A stretch of DNA of 37,273 bases, from the NCBI GenBank assembly GCA_016927425.1, contig JAFGMR010000057.1, positions 1 through 37,273 on the forward strand, in the 5' to 3' direction. Source of the stretch: Methanotrichaceae archaeon. Its GTDB lineage: Archaea > Halobacteriota > Methanosarcinia > Methanotrichales > Methanotrichaceae. Numbering within the stretch: the first letter of the stretch is position 1; each line of letters opens with the position of its first letter. The notes under the pieces were generated by a model. It searched no databases. It was not told where the DNA came from and saw nothing but the letters and a program-made list of their open reading frames with translations. The translations under genes and the position numbers were made by a program. Of the stretch, positions 8,393 to 16,369 are shown in pieces.

Positions 8393-9037
8393 ATGAATAT
8401 TATTCTGCTAGGTCCGCCCGGATCGGGCAAGGGTACTCAAGCCAAGATGATCGCCGACAAGTACAGCGTCCGCCACATCTCTACAGGGGATATCCTTCGT
8501 GAGAACGTCCGGAACAACACACCCTTGGGAGTGGAGGCAAAGAAGTTCATGGACGCCGGCCAATTGGTTCCCGACAGCCTGCTCATAGACATCGTCAAGG
8601 ACCGTCTGGCCAAGCCAGACGTGCAGGGCGGCTACATGCTCGACGGATACCCGCGGACCATACCCCAGGCAGAGGCCCTGGACAAGATTCTGCCTTCCTT
8701 GAAGCAGAAGATCGACGTGGTCCTGAATATCGACGTCCCCGACAATGAGCTCGTGCGGCGCCTAAGCGGCCGAAGGATGTGCAAGTGCGGCCGCAGCTAC
8801 CACGTCGCGTTCAACCCCCCAAAGGTGGAGGGCAAGTGCGACGAATGCGGCGGGGATCTCTACCACAGGGACGACGATAAGGAGGCGGCCATCCTCAACC
8901 GGCTCGAGGTCTACAAGCAACAGACCCAGCCTTTGATCGACTACTTCAACAAGCAGGGCATAATCGCCAACATCAATGGCGCAGCCGAGATCCCCAAGAT
9001 CTTCGAGGAGATCTCTGCAACCCTGAACAAGTTCTAA
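8393..9037 (+). CDS. adk: adenylate kinase, bacterial-type with zinc LID
   Basis: 214 residues. P-loop GPPGSGKGTQ (7-16), AMP-binding STGDILRE, DGYPRT, and a LID domain with MCKCGRSYH...GKCDECGG. It converts ATP plus AMP to two ADP. The long-LID form is the bacterial type, also found in Methanosarcinales, unlike the trimeric archaeal AdkA. The first Cys pair in the LID is spaced C-x-C rather than the usual C-x2-C, a small deviation that may still bind zinc. AMP recycling matters in organisms activating acetate with AMP-forming acetyl-CoA synthetase, which fits a Methanothrix-like host (inference). Confidence 0.97.
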   Translation: MNIILLGPPGSGKGTQAKMIADKYSVRHISTGDILRENVRNNTPLGVEAKKFMDAGQLVPDSLLIDIVKDRLAKPDVQGGYMLDGYPRTIPQAEALDKILPSLKQKIDVVLNIDVPDNELVRRLSGRRMCKCGRSYHVAFNPPKVEGKCDECGGDLYHRDDDKEAAILNRLEVYKQQTQPLIDYFNKQGIIANINGAAEIPKIFEEISATLNKF

Positions 9038-9038
9038 G

Positions 9039-9066
9039 CCCCCCATCAAGGGGGATCTCTTTTTAT
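9039..9066 (+). terminator. adk terminator; T-run may double as pyrH TATA box
   Basis: CCCCC-ATCAA-GGGGG hairpin immediately after the adk stop, followed by ATCTCTTTTTATCC. The T-rich tail ends about 25 bases before the pyrH ATG at 9089, the spacing of a TATA box to a leaderless start, and pyrH has no ribosome-binding site. Confidence 0.65.
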
Positions 9067-9088
9067 CCATGAGGGCATTTCGCGGCCC

Positions 9089-9760
9089 ATGATAATCGTC
9101 TACTCATTAGGTGGCTCAATCCTAGCAGGCCAAGACCCAGAGAGCTTGCGAGGCTATGGAAAAGTTCTATTGGAGATCGCTAAAGAGCATCAGGTCTACG
9201 TCGTTGTCGGCGGCGGAAGGATCGCCCGGGAGTACATCGAGAAGGCTCGCGCGCTCGGCGCAAGCGAGGCCTTCTGCGACAGCATTGGAATAGAGGCAAC
9301 GAGGCTCAATGCCCTCCTGCTAGTCGCAGCCTTGGAGGGCAAGGCGCCCCTGGAGATCCCCTGCTCCTATCAGAAGGCCCTTCTGGCAGCCAGGCTACAT
9401 CGCTTGGTCGTGATGGGCGGGCTCTATCCTGGGCAGACTACCGATGCCGTCTCCGCGATGCTTGCGGAGTACGCTTCTGCGGACCGCCTGATCATAGCAA
9501 CATCCGTAGACGGCGTATACACATCAGATCCCGAGACCGACCCGTCCGCGAAGAGGATCGAGAGGATGACGCCAGCCGAGCTCGTGCTAATAACCAACAG
9601 GACTGAGCTGAAGGCCGGATCGCGCTCCCCAGTCGATCCCCTGGCGGCAAAGATCATAGAGAGGAGCGTAATACCGACAGCGATAGTGCTTGGAAAGGAG
9701 ATAGCGAACCTGAAAAAGGCGATCTCATCTTCCCATACGGGAACTGAGATCGGGATCTAG
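9089..9760 (+). CDS. pyrH: UMP kinase, archaeal type
   Basis: 223 residues of the amino-acid kinase fold. It opens with VYSLGGSIL, followed by VVVGGGRIAREYI, the DSIGIEATRLNA segment, GGLYPGQTTDAVSAMLAEY and ATSVDGVYTSDP. These features match archaeal PyrH, which phosphorylates UMP to UDP in pyrimidine synthesis. The archaeal form is shorter than the bacterial one, and this length fits. The ATG lies about 25 bases after the T-rich tail of the adk terminator and lacks an upstream ribosome-binding site, suggesting leaderless translation. Confidence 0.95.
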   Translation: MIIVYSLGGSILAGQDPESLRGYGKVLLEIAKEHQVYVVVGGGRIAREYIEKARALGASEAFCDSIGIEATRLNALLLVAALEGKAPLEIPCSYQKALLAARLHRLVVMGGLYPGQTTDAVSAMLAEYASADRLIIATSVDGVYTSDPETDPSAKRIERMTPAELVLITNRTELKAGSRSPVDPLAAKIIERSVIPTAIVLGKEIANLKKAISSSHTGTEIGI

Positions 9761-9835
9761 CCGTCCCTCCAATCGAGCTGTCAATAAGAGAACGACACTC
9801 GGAGTCGACATTCTTTGAGTGATCAGCCGAGCGAT

Positions 9836-9866
9836 GGAGGCAAAGGGGAGATCCCCTCCCGCCTCC
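9836..9866. terminator. bidirectional hairpin between convergent pyrH and HTH-CBS genes
   Basis: Two nested perfect stems: GGAGGC/GCCTCC outside and GGGG-AGAT-CCCC inside. It sits midway between two converging genes. The inner loop AGAT is the same as in the hairpin after tiaS. Confidence 0.6.
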
Positions 9867-9928
9867 AGTGCCGGTGAAGGTCGCAAGTCCAATCGAACGA
9901 AGCTGGAAGACGACCTTAATCCAGGACA

Positions 9929-10795
9929 CTAGTCCGGCGTCAGCGACTTCATCAGGTCCTCTGGTGAGATTATCCCCCATGGCACCCCATTTTCGGTGAC
10001 AACGACCTGGTTTATCCCGGCCCTAGCCAGGATATTTATGGCCTCGTATATCAGCTCCTCGGACTCCATGGAGAGGTAGCTCCGATTCATGATCTCCTTT
10101 ACGCCCACGTCAATCCTGCCATCGGCCACAGCCCTTGCGATATCCGTTAGGTTAACGAGGCCCGGGGGATTCCCCTCCACGAGGGCATCCATCACGCCAT
10201 TGTGCACCAAGATTCGTGATGCCTCCCTCAGGCTTGTTTCGAGAGGTATGCGAACAGCCCTTCTGGCTACATCCTTGACAGGGATGCGGGGGACGGAGAT
10301 CATCTCATCCACATGGAAGATGAGCTGGCTCATGGTGTCGTCCCTGCCTGTGACACTGCCCCTGATGTAGAGCCTGTTGACCGGGGTGGGCCCAACCTCG
10401 ATCACGTCGCCTATGTTGAACTCCCTGATGTTGCCCGTTATGCGCACGACACCACCACAGGCGTCCTGCTGCATGACCTTGTTGAAGATGATCTCATTCG
10501 CCGAGGTCCCCTCAACCATGACACCGTTTCGTACCACCGCCACCTCGACGGTCTTGCCGCTGGTATCCAGGTTCATGGCCTCATAGGCTCCCCCGGTGGC
10601 CTTGTATCCGCCCTTGGGCCCGGGGACTCCTTCTACTAGGTTGAGGGCCTTGAGGGATTGCATCTGGTTCCTAATCGTTCCTGGATTGCGATCGATCAGC
10701 TCGGCGATCTCCTCGCCCTTGACCGCTCGCCCATCCTTGCGATGAATATTGATCAACGCAGTCAGTATGTCCCTTTGTACAGATGTGAGCTCCAT
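9929..10795 (-). CDS. HTH transcriptional regulator with C-terminal CBS domain pair
   Basis: 288 residues from ATG 10795 (MELTSVQRDIL). The frame also opens at ATG 10819, but the TATA box CTATATAG sits only about 10 bases before it. A start near 10804 predicted from that box favours the 10795 ATG. An N-terminal winged helix (GEEIAELIDRNPGTIRNQMQSLKALNLVEG) is followed by a small beta domain and two CBS motifs (SLREASRILVHNGVMDALVEG; EAINILARAGINQVVVTENG). CBS pairs often bind adenosyl nucleotides, so a nucleotide-sensing repressor or activator is likely. Its regulon is unknown, but palindromic sites in its own promoter suggest autoregulation. Confidence 0.85.
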   Translation of the reverse strand: MELTSVQRDILTALINIHRKDGRAVKGEEIAELIDRNPGTIRNQMQSLKALNLVEGVPGPKGGYKATGGAYEAMNLDTSGKTVEVAVVRNGVMVEGTSANEIIFNKVMQQDACGGVVRITGNIREFNIGDVIEVGPTPVNRLYIRGSVTGRDDTMSQLIFHVDEMISVPRIPVKDVARRAVRIPLETSLREASRILVHNGVMDALVEGNPPGLVNLTDIARAVADGRIDVGVKEIMNRSYLSMESEELIYEAINILARAGINQVVVTENGVPWGIISPEDLMKSLTPD

Positions 10796-10823
10796 GTAGA
10801 TTCGGCTATTCGTCACCATAATT

Positions 10824-10884
10824 TCCTATATAGACTTGTTCCTCACAAGATGGAGCAGATCGGCCATATAGTCCAATATAGGAC
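10824..10884 (-). promoter_or_regulatory. TATA box and repeated TCCNATATAG sites upstream of the HTH-CBS gene
   Basis: TCCTATATAG (10824-10833) is the probable TATA box. A second copy, TCCAATATAG (10872-10881), lies 48 bases upstream inside GTCC-AATATA-GGAC (10871-10884), a perfect four-base inverted repeat. Two near-identical palindromic elements at a regulator's own promoter suggest an operator pair. The protein bound is not known. Confidence 0.4.
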
Positions 10885-10953
10885 GTCATTGACCATAAAA
10901 GCCAGGCTTTGACACTCTTTAGCACACAATCAAGATCGACGAGGGCTCAACGC

Positions 10954-12045
10954 TTAGATAGGCCCCCTCATAGGGCACGCCCTCTTTCCCCCATAGGGCA
11001 GACGCCCCATACGCCTCCATATATCCTTGAGGGGCTCGTCCAGGGCGTTGCCCTCCGACCTTGGAAGGCAAGCGCAGGGGTAGACCTCACCCGTTGGGGT
11101 GATATGCATCCAGCTTCTTCCCGCAAAGCAGCCCATGCGGTCGAACGCCTCGGGGACGGAGAATATGCGCGGCGGCGGAGCCCCATCCAAGAATCTCCGG
11201 AGAGCCGCGTGATCGGCCCTCGTGAGAGCGACATCCTCTCGCCCGGCCCACCGCCCTGTTGGCACAACCTCGAAGAGGGTAAGCTCGTGAGCGCCGACCT
11301 TCCGGCAGAGCTCGTGGAGCTCCCGGAGGAGATCCATGTTCTCCCTCCTGAGAACGACGTAGAGGTCGACCAGAAGCCCAGCCCGAAGCGAGCTCTCAAC
11401 GGCAGCCATGGCGTCGTCGTATGCGCCCGCCCTCCCGCGCATGGCGTCGTGCTCGCAAGGTCGGGGGCTGTCTAGGCTCACGTTCACCGCATAGAGCCCG
11501 GCCCCCTTCAGCTCGCGGGCAAGGGCGAAGGAGAACCCAGCCCCGGAGGTGAAGAGCGTGGCGCAAGCCCTCGAGTCAACCGCGGACACTAGCTTGGGAA
11601 GCTCCTTATACAGGGCAGGCTCGCCCCCATCGAAGATCACGAGCGTCGTCCCCAGGTCAAGGGCTTGATCGATGAGCCCTGTAACCTGGGGCACTGTGAG
11701 CTTCATTCGTCTGCCGCTGTCTGGAAGGGCGCAGTGCTGGCAGCGATTGGGACACTCCTCGGTAATCGAGATCGTGATCTGGTCAGGGGTCCTGATCCCG
11801 AACGCCGCCTTCAGCTGGCTCTTGACAAAACGGCTGAATGCCCGGCTCGGGATGGGCGGAAACCAGGTCGAAAGGCAGAGCTCTTCCCCTGCCAAGGCAG
11901 GGATCTGCCCATCCACCATATCGAGTGAGGACCGGACCTTTGGGAGGAAGGAGAAGGGCCCGCGCGCCTTCGTCTTGATCCTTCCGCCCTCCAGGCGGGC
12001 CGAGACATCGAGCAGCGAATGGCTGAAGAGGGGATATGTGGTCAT
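10954..12045 (-). CDS. radical SAM protein with SPASM-like C-terminal cysteines, function unknown
   Basis: 363 residues. The radical SAM cluster motif CPNRCQHC lies about 115 residues in, followed by the GGEP equivalent [11 protein letters not shown]-terminal set of cysteines (GCFAG, YPCACLP, ACPM) resembles a SPASM or twitch auxiliary cluster. The roughly 90-residue N-terminal extension ahead of the radical SAM core is unusual and includes [12 protein letters not shown]. Related archaeal proteins modify peptides or enzymes, but the substrate here cannot be read from the sequence. The start overlaps the hisI stop by ATGA, so the two are co-transcribed. Confidence 0.85.
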   Translation of the reverse strand: MTTYPLFSHSLLDVSARLEGGRIKTKARGPFSFLPKVRSSLDMVDGQIPALAGEELCLSTWFPPIPSRAFSRFVKSQLKAAFGIRTPDQITISITEECPNRCQHCALPDSGRRMKLTVPQVTGLIDQALDLGTTLVIFDGGEPALYKELPKLVSAVDSRACATLFTSGAGFSFALARELKGAGLYAVNVSLDSPRPCEHDAMRGRAGAYDDAMAAVESSLRAGLLVDLYVVLRRENMDLLRELHELCRKVGAHELTLFEVVPTGRWAGREDVALTRADHAALRRFLDGAPPPRIFSVPEAFDRMGCFAGRSWMHITPTGEVYPCACLPRSEGNALDEPLKDIWRRMGRLPYGGKRACPMRGPI

Positions 12046-12401
12046 GCTCGATAGACGAGATCCGGCTCGAATATCTTCTCCCCCACGAGAACGCCCTCGA
12101 GGTTTCTGTAGAAGCAGGAACGATATCCCATATGGCAGGCTCCACCCTTCTGCTCGACCTTGAGGAGGATCGCATCCTCGTCGCAGTCAATCCTGATCTC
12201 CTTTACCAGCTGCTCATGTCCTGAAGACTCGCCCTTCAGCCAAAGCCTGCCTCTCGAGCGCGACCAGTAGTGCGCCCTCCCGGTCTCTACCGTCCTCCTC
12301 AGGGCTTCCTCGTTCATATAGGCCAGCATGAGCACCTCGCCCGTCTCCCAGTCCTGGGCGACTGCAGGCACGAGCCCGCCCTCCTTTAGGCCTCGGATCA
12401 T
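12042..12401 (-). CDS. hisI: phosphoribosyl-AMP cyclohydrolase
   Basis: 119 residues, the standalone archaeal form. The hallmark [31 protein letters not shown] and [13 protein letters not shown]-x-GGACH segments are intact, including the Asp-x-Asp-x-Asp magnesium site and the zinc cysteines. It opens the purine ring of PR-AMP in histidine synthesis. ATG 12401 lies about 26 bases from the shared TATA region, implying a leaderless transcript. The downstream radical SAM gene overlaps by four bases. Confidence 0.96.
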   Translation of the reverse strand: MIRGLKEGGLVPAVAQDWETGEVLMLAYMNEEALRRTVETGRAHYWSRSRGRLWLKGESSGHEQLVKEIRIDCDEDAILLKVEQKGGACHMGYRSCFYRNLEGVLVGEKIFEPDLVYRA

Positions 12402-12414
12402 GGGTGGATGATAG

Positions 12415-12432
12415 CCATATATCTTATAAAGG
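12415..12432. promoter_or_regulatory. shared bidirectional TATA region between hisI and nreA
   Basis: CATATATCTTATAAAGG lies in the 45 bases between the two starts. Read leftward (CTTTATAAG) it is about 26 bases from hisI ATG 12401. Read rightward the two AT blocks lie 20-28 bases before nreA ATG 12447. Both transcripts would be leaderless or nearly so. Confidence 0.55.
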
Positions 12433-12446
12433 CGATTGGGTTGGCG

Positions 12447-13631
12447 ATGAGCCGTTGCATTGACTGTAAGGGCAAAGGGCTCTGCGGACGCCCTATATGC
12501 CCCATATTGAGGCGCTCGCGAGAGATCTCATCGCTTCCCCCGCTGGGCACTAGCCTTGCTGGCGAAACGCCTCCCGAGGTCCTGGTCGGACATAGGGGCT
12601 ATCCCATGATCTGGGCAGGCCCCCTCATCCCTGCAACGGAAAGAGCGACTTTTGACCATTCGGCACTCGCAAAGATGGATGTGGGGGAGGTAGTAGCCCT
12701 TCGATCAGCGCTCGTGCGCTCCAACACCCGCCTCGGCGTCTCAGAGGCGAAGAACCCCGGAAGGCTTCTTTCCGAGGCCCAGGAGATCGCTATGTCGAGC
12801 CGTCCTGTATCGACAGAGGTCTTATTTCATAAACCGCCACGCGGCGTCCTCAGATTCGACGGCGTTTTAAGCCCCAGTGGGCCGAGCGGGACGATTCATG
12901 AGATGGAGATCACATCCAATCCGATCATCCCCAGGAAGGTGGATCAGGTGGTCGAAGAGGGTGCGAAGGCCTTCCAAGCGGCATCAGAGCTCTACTCGGC
13001 TAGAATCGACGTCGACCACATCTCTCGGCTGCTCTCCCTAGGCCTTCTAGGGGAGAAGAGGAAGCTCGTTCCCACCCGCTGGTCCATAACCGCCTCCGAT
13101 GACATGGTGGGAAGGACTCTCACCGAGAAGGTGCTCGATATGCCGCTTCTCTCCGACTGCCTCCTCTTCTCGGGCGAGAGGTTGGGAAATCATTTCGAGA
13201 TATTGCTCATGCCCCTGAATTATCGATTCGAGGTCGTGGAGATATGGATGCCTCATTCGGCCTGGTCCGAAGGGGAGGCATGGATCGGCTCGGACGGAGA
13301 GGGCCTGCGCGGCAAGCAGGGGTACAGCTCCCTTGCCGGAGGGTACTACGCAGCCCGCCTCGCCGCACTGGAAGGGCTCCTCCGTATGGGCCGCCAGGCG
13401 GCAGTCCTCGCGCTTCGGGAGATCGGGCCCTCCTACTGGGCCCCCCTTGGCGTATGGGTGGTCAGGGAAGCGGCCCGGGCGGCGATGGCGTCTCTGCCCC
13501 AGAGGTTCTCGACCATTGGAGAGGCGCTCAGCGCTGCTGCCGCGCGCATGCAAACTCCCATGAGGGACTGGCGTCCCTACGCCAAGAGCCTCTCGCAGCC
13601 TTCCCAGACAACCCTTGCGGGCTTTCTCTAA
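12447..13631 (+). CDS. nreA: DNA repair protein NreA
   Basis: 394 residues from ATG 12447; an earlier in-frame ATG at 12408 lies within the promoter. The N-terminus has a small zinc finger ([16 protein letters not shown]), then the two Nre domains with [12 protein letters not shown] and [13 protein letters not shown]. The last residues, QTTLAGFL, form a PCNA-interacting peptide (PIP box). Archaeal NreA proteins act with PCNA in repair of DNA damage such as that by mitomycin C. The gene is divergent from hisI across a 45-base promoter. Confidence 0.93.
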   Translation: MSRCIDCKGKGLCGRPICPILRRSREISSLPPLGTSLAGETPPEVLVGHRGYPMIWAGPLIPATERATFDHSALAKMDVGEVVALRSALVRSNTRLGVSEAKNPGRLLSEAQEIAMSSRPVSTEVLFHKPPRGVLRFDGVLSPSGPSGTIHEMEITSNPIIPRKVDQVVEEGAKAFQAASELYSARIDVDHISRLLSLGLLGEKRKLVPTRWSITASDDMVGRTLTEKVLDMPLLSDCLLFSGERLGNHFEILLMPLNYRFEVVEIWMPHSAWSEGEAWIGSDGEGLRGKQGYSSLAGGYYAARLAALEGLLRMGRQAAVLALREIGPSYWAPLGVWVVREAARAAMASLPQRFSTIGEALSAAAARMQTPMRDWRPYAKSLSQPSQTTLAGFL

Positions 13632-13650
13632 GGGAGGGGGCACCTCCCCC
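13632..13650 (+). terminator. nreA terminator hairpin
   Basis: GGGAGG-GGGCA-CCTCCC directly follows the nreA stop, with a weak downstream AT stretch. Confidence 0.5.
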
Positions 13651-13667
13651 AATATCGGCCACAGAAA

Positions 13668-13722
13668 GAGTTATATGTTTGCACGACTATAAGAACCATT
13701 CGTTAACCGAAACGGGGGTTAA
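13668..13722 (+). promoter_or_regulatory. hsp20 promoter with palindromic operator
   Basis: A TATA-like GTTATATG lies at 13670-13677. Downstream, TTAACC (13703-13708) and GGTTAA (13717-13722) form a perfect inverted repeat with an 8-base spacer. It lies at or just after the expected start point and ends seven bases before the hsp20 ATG. That position is classical for a repressor, as for Phr-like heat-shock repressors, but the regulator is not identified. Confidence 0.5.
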
Positions 13723-13728
13723 AGGCCT

Positions 13729-14316
13729 ATGTGGAGAAGAAAGTACCCATCGATATTCGATATATTCGAGAGCTTCAGCAAGGGATTTCCCTTCGATAAG
13801 ATGAACCGCTTGGAGGAGGACTGGTTCAAGGTTCCCTTTGAGGACCTCATAAATAAGTTTGAGGAGAGCATGCCGGAGGATATGAAGGAGCTCGTCAAAG
13901 AGGAGAAGACCCCCTACGGGGTTTCCCGCAGATACGGCCCCTTCGTCTATGGATTCAGCTACACCTCTGAACCTGGAAAGGAGCCGGTCTTCAGGGAGTT
14001 TGGAAACATCAAGCCCACCGTCCGGGGAATCGAGCCAAGCTCTGGGCGCGAGCCGATGGTCGATGTGATGGAGGAGAAGGACGGCTACAAGATCTTCGCC
14101 GAGCTTCCTGGAGTTGAGAAGGACGACATAAAGCTCGACGTGGCCGAAGACAGCATCGAGATCTCTACGAAGGACGATAAGAAGTTCTTCAAGATGATCC
14201 CCCTCGACTCCGCGGTGGATGCTGACAGCACAACGGCCTCCTACAAGAACGGGGTCCTCACCGTTGAGCTGAAGAAGGTGGAGAAGCGCAAGGGCAAAGA
14301 GGTCACGATCGAGTGA
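13729..14316 (+). CDS. Hsp20/alpha-crystallin family small heat-shock protein
   Basis: 195 residues. An acidic and aromatic N-terminal half of about 105 residues contains YGPFVYGFSY. The alpha-crystallin domain follows: PMVDVMEEKDGYKIFAELPGV, then DDIKLDVAEDSIEIS and ASYKNGVLTVELKK. It should hold unfolding proteins in an ATP-independent way as an oligomer. The long N-terminus is typical of archaeal variants, and the C-terminal IxI motif is not obvious (the chain ends EVTIE). Stress regulation is suggested by the palindrome upstream. Confidence 0.9.
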   Translation: MWRRKYPSIFDIFESFSKGFPFDKMNRLEEDWFKVPFEDLINKFEESMPEDMKELVKEEKTPYGVSRRYGPFVYGFSYTSEPGKEPVFREFGNIKPTVRGIEPSSGREPMVDVMEEKDGYKIFAELPGVEKDDIKLDVAEDSIEISTKDDKKFFKMIPLDSAVDADSTTASYKNGVLTVELKKVEKRKGKEVTIE

Positions 14317-14335
14317 TCTCAAAATTATTTTTTAA

Positions 14336-14467
14336 CTAAATTCCTTCTTTGCAGCAAAAATCATCGAAATCTATATACGAATCCCTCTCCTTAAGGAATC
14401 GCCTGTATTCAGCGTCGGCGTATTCTTCCTCATCGATTAGGACCTCTCTGGCAACTTCAGCAGCCAT
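14336..14467 (-). CDS. small protein downstream of the RelE-like toxin, probable antitoxin
   Basis: A 43-residue frame with ATG at 14467 and AGAGGT at a good distance upstream. It is acidic and contains DEEEYADAEYRRFLKERDSY followed by IDFDDFCCKEGI. The helical, charged, short form fits the C-terminal toxin-wrapping part of a RelB-type antitoxin. It starts 43 bases after the stop of the RelE-like frame on the same strand. The toxin-first order is the reverse of most relBE loci, though like higBA. No DNA-binding N-terminal domain is visible, so the assignment rests on context. Confidence 0.5.
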   Translation of the reverse strand: MAAEVAREVLIDEEEYADAEYRRFLKERDSYIDFDDFCCKEGI

Positions 14468-14510
14468 CTTTAGACCTCTTTATCTTGTCTCTTCCTCTAT
14501 AGATATAATT

Positions 14511-14783
14511 TTACCTATAGTCGGAATCGCCTGATCTAGGAAATATCTTGGAGATGAAGATCGTATCTCCTTCAATAAAATATTCCAAGCGATGCCTTCC
14601 AATTCTCATTCGATAGAGCGGCGGCCTCTTTCCCTTTTCCTTAATGATATCGCACTGCGCGCGTGGCGAAAATGGGTCTCTCTTCAGCTCATTGATATGA
14701 TCCTTGACGTTCCTTGCCTCGTTTTTATTTAGGCCAACCATGTACTTCTAAGCTCGATATGAGATCGCTATTTTGAAAGCCAC
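14511..14783 (-). pseudogene. RelE/ParE-family toxin frame interrupted by TAG at codon 12
   Basis: From GTG 14783 the frame reads (M)AFKIAISYRA, a TAG at 14750-14748, then KYMVGLNKNEARNV and on to a RelE-like core. That core contains INELKRDPF, KRPPLYRMRIGRHRLEYFIE and DTIFISKIF, and ends SGDSDYR. The residues before the TAG match the first beta strand of RelE toxins, so the ancestral gene ran through this point. Either the toxin is inactivated, or it restarts at ATG 14741 (76 residues, missing strand 1), or the TAG is decoded. A TATA box (AATTATAAA, 14798-14807) lies just upstream. RelE toxins cleave mRNA on the ribosome. Confidence 0.6.
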
Positions 14784-14927
14784 AGACCCGCCCCTTCTTT
14801 TATAATTCCAGCTCTCCAGGGCCTTCATCCTTAGATGTTATCATTTATCGTGGCCTGGTGGCACCCCCCCGCGATCGCAGCTTGGTTTCCCTTGCCTGAA
14901 GCCCAAACCCCTTTAAATTCATTAGAT

Positions 14928-15241
14928 GGCGGGCACGCCGACGGTTGCCATCAACGCTACAGCCCAGTTGATCCAACAGCCTTCTCATCCCCGCCTTCCT
15001 GTAAGCGACAGTTACCCACAGTAGGTCTGCTCCCTTCCGGGCCTGAACCGGTCCCTGCGGTTAAGGCACGCCGACCTGCCCTCCGGCAGGCCCGCGGGCC
15101 AATGATGGCCCTACAGGACGGAGAATCATTGTCAGCAGCTGGACTGAGCATTGCAGCGCATGTGTCGCCCGTCAGCTTCGTCCCCCGCGTATCGACGATT
15201 TCAGGTTATAGGTGACGCCGAACCACCCGGACTGACCCGCC
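14928..15241 (-). ncRNA. ffs: archaeal signal recognition particle (7S) RNA
   Basis: The minus strand carries the helix 8 signature CAGGCCCGGAAGGGAGCAG at about 15047-15027, the universally conserved SRP54-binding hairpin. About 314 bases separate the closing helix 1 strands GGCGGG (15241-15236) and CCCGCC (14933-14928). The segment near the 5' end, GGTTCGGCGTCACC, is typical of the archaeal Alu domain. The length matches archaeal SRP RNA. With SRP19 and SRP54 (not in the window) it targets secretory ribosomes to the membrane. A TATA-like GGTTTATTG lies about 27 bases upstream. Confidence 0.9.
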
Positions 15242-15298
15242 GACACCTATTAACCCCCAGAGGGCAATAAACCTAACGCAAAGGAGAGGAGGATTGGA

Positions 15299-15541
15299 AT
15301 GAACGAGTTGATAGGCTACGTGTTGGGAAACCGGCAACGAGAAAGGATTATGGGGATCTTGGTATCGCGAGGTGCAATCACCCAGGAGAAGATCGCAAAG
15401 CTCGAGCGGCTTCCGGCGCCGGCAGTCTCTCGGGTGCTCCAGGAGCTGGAGGAAAAAGATCTCGTCACCCGCGATGGCGAGGCCTGGAAGCTGACCGAAA
15501 CCGGCTCCCAGGTGGAGAAGGAGATGAAGAAGCGGACCTGA
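15299..15541 (+). CDS. small winged-helix DNA-binding protein
   Basis: 80 residues, almost entirely a winged helix: ERIMGILVSRGAITQEKIAKLERLPAPAVSRVLQELEEKDLVTRDGEAWKL as separate helices and wing. The layout is MarR/ArsR-like without an effector domain. GGAGGAT lies just upstream of ATG 15299. Its stop is six bases before the nitroreductase start, so it probably regulates or accompanies that enzyme. Similar short archaeal regulators exist, but the ligand is unknown. Confidence 0.8.
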   Translation: MNELIGYVLGNRQRERIMGILVSRGAITQEKIAKLERLPAPAVSRVLQELEEKDLVTRDGEAWKLTETGSQVEKEMKKRT

Positions 15542-15547
15542 GGAGGG

Positions 15548-16063
15548 ATGGAGATGGATGTGATGGAAGCGCTCCGCCAACGCCGGAGCATCAGGAGCTT
15601 CCAGAGCCGCCCGGTGGAGGACGAGGTCCTCGCGAAGGTGCTGGAGGCTGGACGCCTTGCGCCATCTGCCCGAAACCTGCAGAACTGGCGCTTCATAGTC
15701 GTCAGGGCAGAGGAGACGCGCCGCCTCCTGGCATCGGCTGCAAAGGGCCAGACCTTCGTTGGCGAGGCGCCCGTGGTGATCGCTGCCTGCGGAACGGAGA
15801 CCGAGTACGTGATGACCTGCGGCCAGCCGGCATATGCCATCAACGTGGCCATAGCAGTCGACCATATGACGCTTGCAGCAGCAGCTCTTGGGCTTGGAAG
15901 CTGCTGGATAGGGGCCTTCTACGAGGACAGGGCAAAAGAGATCCTGGGCGTGCCGCCGGAAGCGAGGATCGTATGCATTCTGGCCCTCGGGTACCCCGGG
16001 GCTACGCCTCCTCCCACGCGCCGAAAGGGCCTCGATGAGCTCGTCGCCTGGGAGTCGTGGTAG
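15548..16063 (+). CDS. nitroreductase family flavoprotein
   Basis: 171 residues. MEALRQRRSIRSFQSRPVE opens the FMN-binding motif, followed by APSARNLQNWRFIVV, and the C-terminal part has GLGSCWIGAF and ALGYPG. The family binds FMN and reduces nitro, quinone or other acceptors with NAD(P)H or F420-type donors. The chain is short, as in the compact methanogen members, and the substrate cannot be inferred. It is co-transcribed with the preceding winged-helix gene. Confidence 0.88.
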   Translation: MEMDVMEALRQRRSIRSFQSRPVEDEVLAKVLEAGRLAPSARNLQNWRFIVVRAEETRRLLASAAKGQTFVGEAPVVIAACGTETEYVMTCGQPAYAINVAIAVDHMTLAAAALGLGSCWIGAFYEDRAKEILGVPPEARIVCILALGYPGATPPPTRRKGLDELVAWESW

Positions 16064-16104
16064 GGCAAGGGCGGCGACCGATCTGGAGCAAAGCCAAGGA
16101 AACG

Positions 16105-16349
16105 ATGAACGAAATGCCCTTTGACAGTTGCCCGGTCTGCGGAAGTGATCTGATTCGGAAGACCGTTGAGAAGATCCTCTCCGGAGACGTCAATACTGCA
16201 GTTCTGTTGGTCTCTGCCGAGGTATGCCAACGTTGTGGAGGGGATGCGCAAGAGAGCGTGAGATTAGGTTCGAGCTGATCAAGTCCAAGCTGAAGCGACC
16301 GGAGACAGGTGAGTTCCAGGCCATTGGCATCTCATATCAGGTGGCGTAA
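16105..16349 (+). pseudogene. frameshifted YgiT/MqsA-type zinc-finger antitoxin
   Basis: From ATG 16105 (AAGGA upstream) the frame reads CPVCGSDLIRKTVEKIL, TAVLLVSAEVCQRCG, the two-CxxC finger of YgiT-type proteins, and then loses sense. In another frame from about 16244 it resumes as EIRFELIKSK, LKRPETGEFQ, and IGISYQVA to TAA 16347, the usual C-terminal end of the family. At least one frameshift therefore separates finger and tail. Such proteins normally follow a DUF4258-type toxin gene. None is present here, where the upstream neighbour is a nitroreductase, so this is a decayed orphan. Confidence 0.65.
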
Positions 16350-16369
16350 GTTCAAGGACCCGGCGCATC

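Noticed and set aside
13244-13804. 186-codon frame across nreA end and hsp20 start
   Set aside because: Runs out of frame through two good genes and over a terminator and promoter.
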